Shown piece by piece: positions 34,640-35,778 of a stretch of DNA of 35,778 nucleotides. Origin of the DNA: an archaeon. Lineage in GTDB: Archaea; Nanobdellota; Nanobdellia; Woesearchaeales; GW2011-AR9. The first letter of the stretch is position 1; each line of letters starts with the position of its first letter. Location: NCBI GenBank assembly GCA_018670085.1, contig JABHRS010000011.1, forward strand, positions 1 to 35,778, in the 5' to 3' direction. A program made the translations under genes and the position numbers. The notes under the pieces were generated by a model. It had not been told where the DNA came from. It worked only from the letters and a program-made list of their open reading frames with translations, and ran no database searches.

Positions 34640-34723
34640 CCGACGAAACGCCCATTATTATTAAGATTGTTGTCGCCATTCAACCCGTTGTTATTATTGT
34701 TGCCAAGGAAGACAACACGGCCT
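34640..34723 (-). repeat. DGR template repeat (TR), 84 bp
   Basis: This 84-bp segment lies 66 bp before the RT start and matches the VR in the target gene (35091-35174) at a constant offset of 451 bp without gaps. Of 24 adenines on the TR coding strand, 11 are replaced in VR (5 A to G, 4 A to T, 2 A to C). All 60 non-adenine positions are identical. Read in the VR frame, the TR encodes runs of Asn (AAC/AAT) where VR has other residues. Non-coding template. Confidence 0.97.
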
Positions 34724-34733
34724 CCGCTATAGC

Positions 34734-34813
34734 CCTTTCACATGTATTTTCACCACCAGTTCATTTCTGTCATGGTTGTATTTTATAGGAACAAAAGTTC
34801 TCATAGTGAAAGG
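34734..34813 (-). promoter_or_regulatory. Candidate TR-RNA promoter and stem-closing inverted repeat
   Basis: On the minus strand TATAAAATA (34779-34787) would place a transcript start near 34755, about 30 nt before TR, so a TR-RT transcript is possible. CCTTTCAC (34734-34741) and GTGAAAGG (34806-34813) are perfect complements and could close a stem just upstream of TR. The two readings are partly exclusive, since a start near 34755 would leave out one arm. The rest of the 200-bp gap 34724-34924 shows no gene. Confidence 0.4.
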
Positions 34814-34924
34814 ACGTGTAGTTCCAAGCTACTCCATTTCTTACATGATCAAAAATGAAAACCACATAAGGAAAAGCTAGGACAAAAGAAATGAAAATAA
34901 AAGAAGTTTAAAAAATGTGTGGAA

Positions 34925-35770
34925 TTATTCTGGTGTCTGAGCAGAATATCTTAGGTGCATCGTGAGAACATTGCTAATAACATCATCAAGAAGATCTGGT
35001 GCTACTGTTCTACCTAAAGAAGATCGTAACTCAGCTTCCAAATTTTGCGCACCTCTACGCGCAGAATCCCCTTGCACCTCCGGTGCTACCCCGACGAAAC
35101 GCCCATTACTATCAAGAAGGCTGTCGCCATTCAACCCGAGGTAATCATAGCTGCCAAGGAAGACAACACGGCCTTGCGCTTGGTCTGCGTCAACATTAGC
35201 AAAAGGATGCCAATTCCCAATCTTAGAAACATCATATGCTACTCCAGCAGCATCTAAGTATTCAGCTGCTCTTTGCGGACCTAATAATCTCATCTGAACT
35301 AATGGATTATCTTTTAATTCTGCAATTTCTTGCACACTAGAAGGAAGTTTTGCAAGATCTGCTTTGTCCGCTAAAATGATTGCATCATAAGGTAAATCAC
35401 TCCAATTTGTTCTCCCACTTTGTAATTCGCTTAATCGATATAATTTTGCATCGCTACCATCAAAATGTTGTCCACAATCAACTAATGCTTGAAATTCTGC
35501 ATTGTCAATTTTGGCTGCACCATTAATTAAACCAGTTTTGTACGCTACTTCAATTCTCGCAGGGTCACGTGTTAAAAATGCTCCACCGTGTGCTACAGCA
35601 ACAAGTTCTGAACCACCCCTACTTTTTCCAACAAGTTCTTCTGTATTTGCTGTGAACCATTTATCAAAAGGAAGTCTGCCTTGAACTCTCAGGTTAGCTA
35701 ATTCAGGTAATGAGTAAACAGATCCTTCTACTCCTGCATAACTTTGTGCAGCTCGCAGAGCAGTAGGCAT
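34925..35770 (-). CDS. DGR target protein with internal variable repeat
   Basis: The 281-aa protein carries the VR at residues 199-227 (GRVVFLG, variable SYDYL, GLNGD, variable SL, L, variable DS, NGRFVG). A 54-residue tail follows, ending AQTPE, so the VR is not at the very C-terminus as in most DGR targets. The N-terminal ~195 residues (SRGGSELVAVAHGGAFLTRDP, YDAIILADKADLAKLPSS, NWHPFANVDADQAQ) look like a globular alpha/beta domain I cannot name. No signal peptide or membrane segment is seen, so the protein is probably cytoplasmic. ATG 35770 is 8 bases from the window edge and the frame remains open, so the protein may start further upstream. Confidence 0.85.
   Translation of the reverse strand: MPTALRAAQSYAGVEGSVYSLPELANLRVQGRLPFDKWFTANTEELVGKSRGGSELVAVAHGGAFLTRDPARIEVAYKTGLINGAAKIDNAEFQALVDCGQHFDGSDAKLYRLSELQSGRTNWSDLPYDAIILADKADLAKLPSSVQEIAELKDNPLVQMRLLGPQRAAEYLDAAGVAYDVSKIGNWHPFANVDADQAQGRVVFLGSYDYLGLNGDSLLDSNGRFVGVAPEVQGDSARRGAQNLEAELRSSLGRTVAPDLLDDVISNVLTMHLRYSAQTPE
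35074..35086. promoter_or_regulatory. Hairpin 4 nt beyond the VR
   Basis: GCACC-tcc-GGTGC is a perfect GC-rich inverted repeat that ends 4 bases from the VR on its coding 3' side. DGRs of phage BPP-1 and others have a hairpin/cruciform at this place that raises homing efficiency. No such hairpin follows the TR. Confidence 0.6.
35091..35174 (-). repeat. DGR variable repeat (VR), 84 bp
   Basis: This is the in-frame copy of TR within the target gene. The coding 3' end GGGCGTTTCGTCGG is identical in both repeats and takes the place of the initiation-of-mutagenic-homing (IMH) region. Nine Asn codons of TR are changed (residues 207-211, 217, 218, 220, 221), all non-synonymously. N214 and N222 keep the TR codon. 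Confidence 0.96.
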
Positions 35771-35778
35771 GTTTGAAT

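Larger units (their letters stand above)
29577..35778. mobile_element. Putative integrative element next to tRNA-Thr, carrying a DGR (right end outside window)
   Basis: A tyrosine recombinase starts 130 bp beyond an intact tRNA-Thr gene, followed by an AAA_14 ATPase, small ORFs, a reverse transcriptase and its target gene. This is the common layout of elements integrated into tRNA 3' ends. I found no second copy of the tRNA 3' end inside the window, so the right border and the attachment site are not shown. It could also be a decayed element. Confidence 0.45.

Noticed and set aside
34411..34683. 90-codon minus-strand frame across the TR
   Set aside because: It reads through the non-coding template (Asn run) and then out of frame through the start of the RT gene. 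It is a by-product of the TR codons, not a gene.
29577..35778. Second attachment site (copy of the tRNA-Thr 3' end)
   Set aside because: I looked for the T-arm/acceptor sequence and found no other copy in the window; similarity to the T arm of tRNA-Leu is only the common tRNA consensus.

Overview
The window looks like a chromosomal piece of a DPANN archaeon, most likely a Woesearchaeota/Pacearchaeota-type genome. The evidence is as follows. DNA is AT-rich. Many genes have a TATA box (often TTTATAAATA) centred 26-30 nt before the ATG and little or no leader. There is a tRNA-Leu interrupted in the anticodon loop, two TrmB-type regulators, an archaeal AbrB-PhoU regulator, an AlaX editing enzyme, and a large surface protein ending in an ITGAVI-like stretch plus a membrane anchor. 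Bacterial-type groES-groEL is present, as in some DPANN and methanogens. The exact lineage is inference.

Layout. 1-3.1 kb: end of a PLD-like protein, an Ldh/malate-type dehydrogenase, a thioredoxin-like ferredoxin, and a RadC-RelE operon facing a small candidate antitoxin. 3.2-9.4 kb: groES-groEL among poorly characterised genes (a divergent HAD-like protein, a CheD-like protein, a helical protein, an alpha/beta hydrolase-like protein). 9.4-12 kb: a methyltransferase gene between palindromic intergenic elements, then a protein with a PEP-utilising swivelling domain. 12-17.6 kb: rarA, a cupredoxin-like lipoprotein, alaX divergent from a TrmB regulator, a decamer tandem repeat, a PIN nuclease and small membrane proteins. 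17.6-29.5 kb: AbrB-PhoU regulator with a leader peptide, APH-like kinase, intron-containing tRNA-Leu(TAA), a 1189-aa surface protein, an AlkC/AlkD-like glycosylase, a CYTH + P-loop kinase operon, a second TrmB regulator, and tRNA-Thr(GGT).

29.5-35.8 kb is the most striking part. Directly after tRNA-Thr lies a tyrosine recombinase with a zinc ribbon, then an AAA_14/DUF4143 ATPase behind two operator-like palindromes. On the opposite strand is a diversity-generating retroelement (DGR): a target gene carrying a variable repeat (VR, 35091-35174), an 84-bp template repeat (TR, 34640-34723) and a reverse transcriptase. TR and VR differ at 11 positions, and every one is an adenine of the TR coding strand. 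The reverse transcriptase has an unusual C-terminal extension containing an HTH_40 (RecQ/YpbB-type) helix-turn-helix and a Cys/His cluster. No Avd gene is visible; two small genes (ribbon-helix-helix-like, and 54 aa) follow the RT instead. The tRNA-integrase-DGR arrangement suggests an integrative element whose right end lies outside the window.

DGRs in DPANN archaea are already known as a class. What is potentially new here is the RT-HTH_40-Cys/His architecture, the absence of Avd, the internal (not C-terminal) VR in a seemingly cytoplasmic target, and the tRNA-linked element context.
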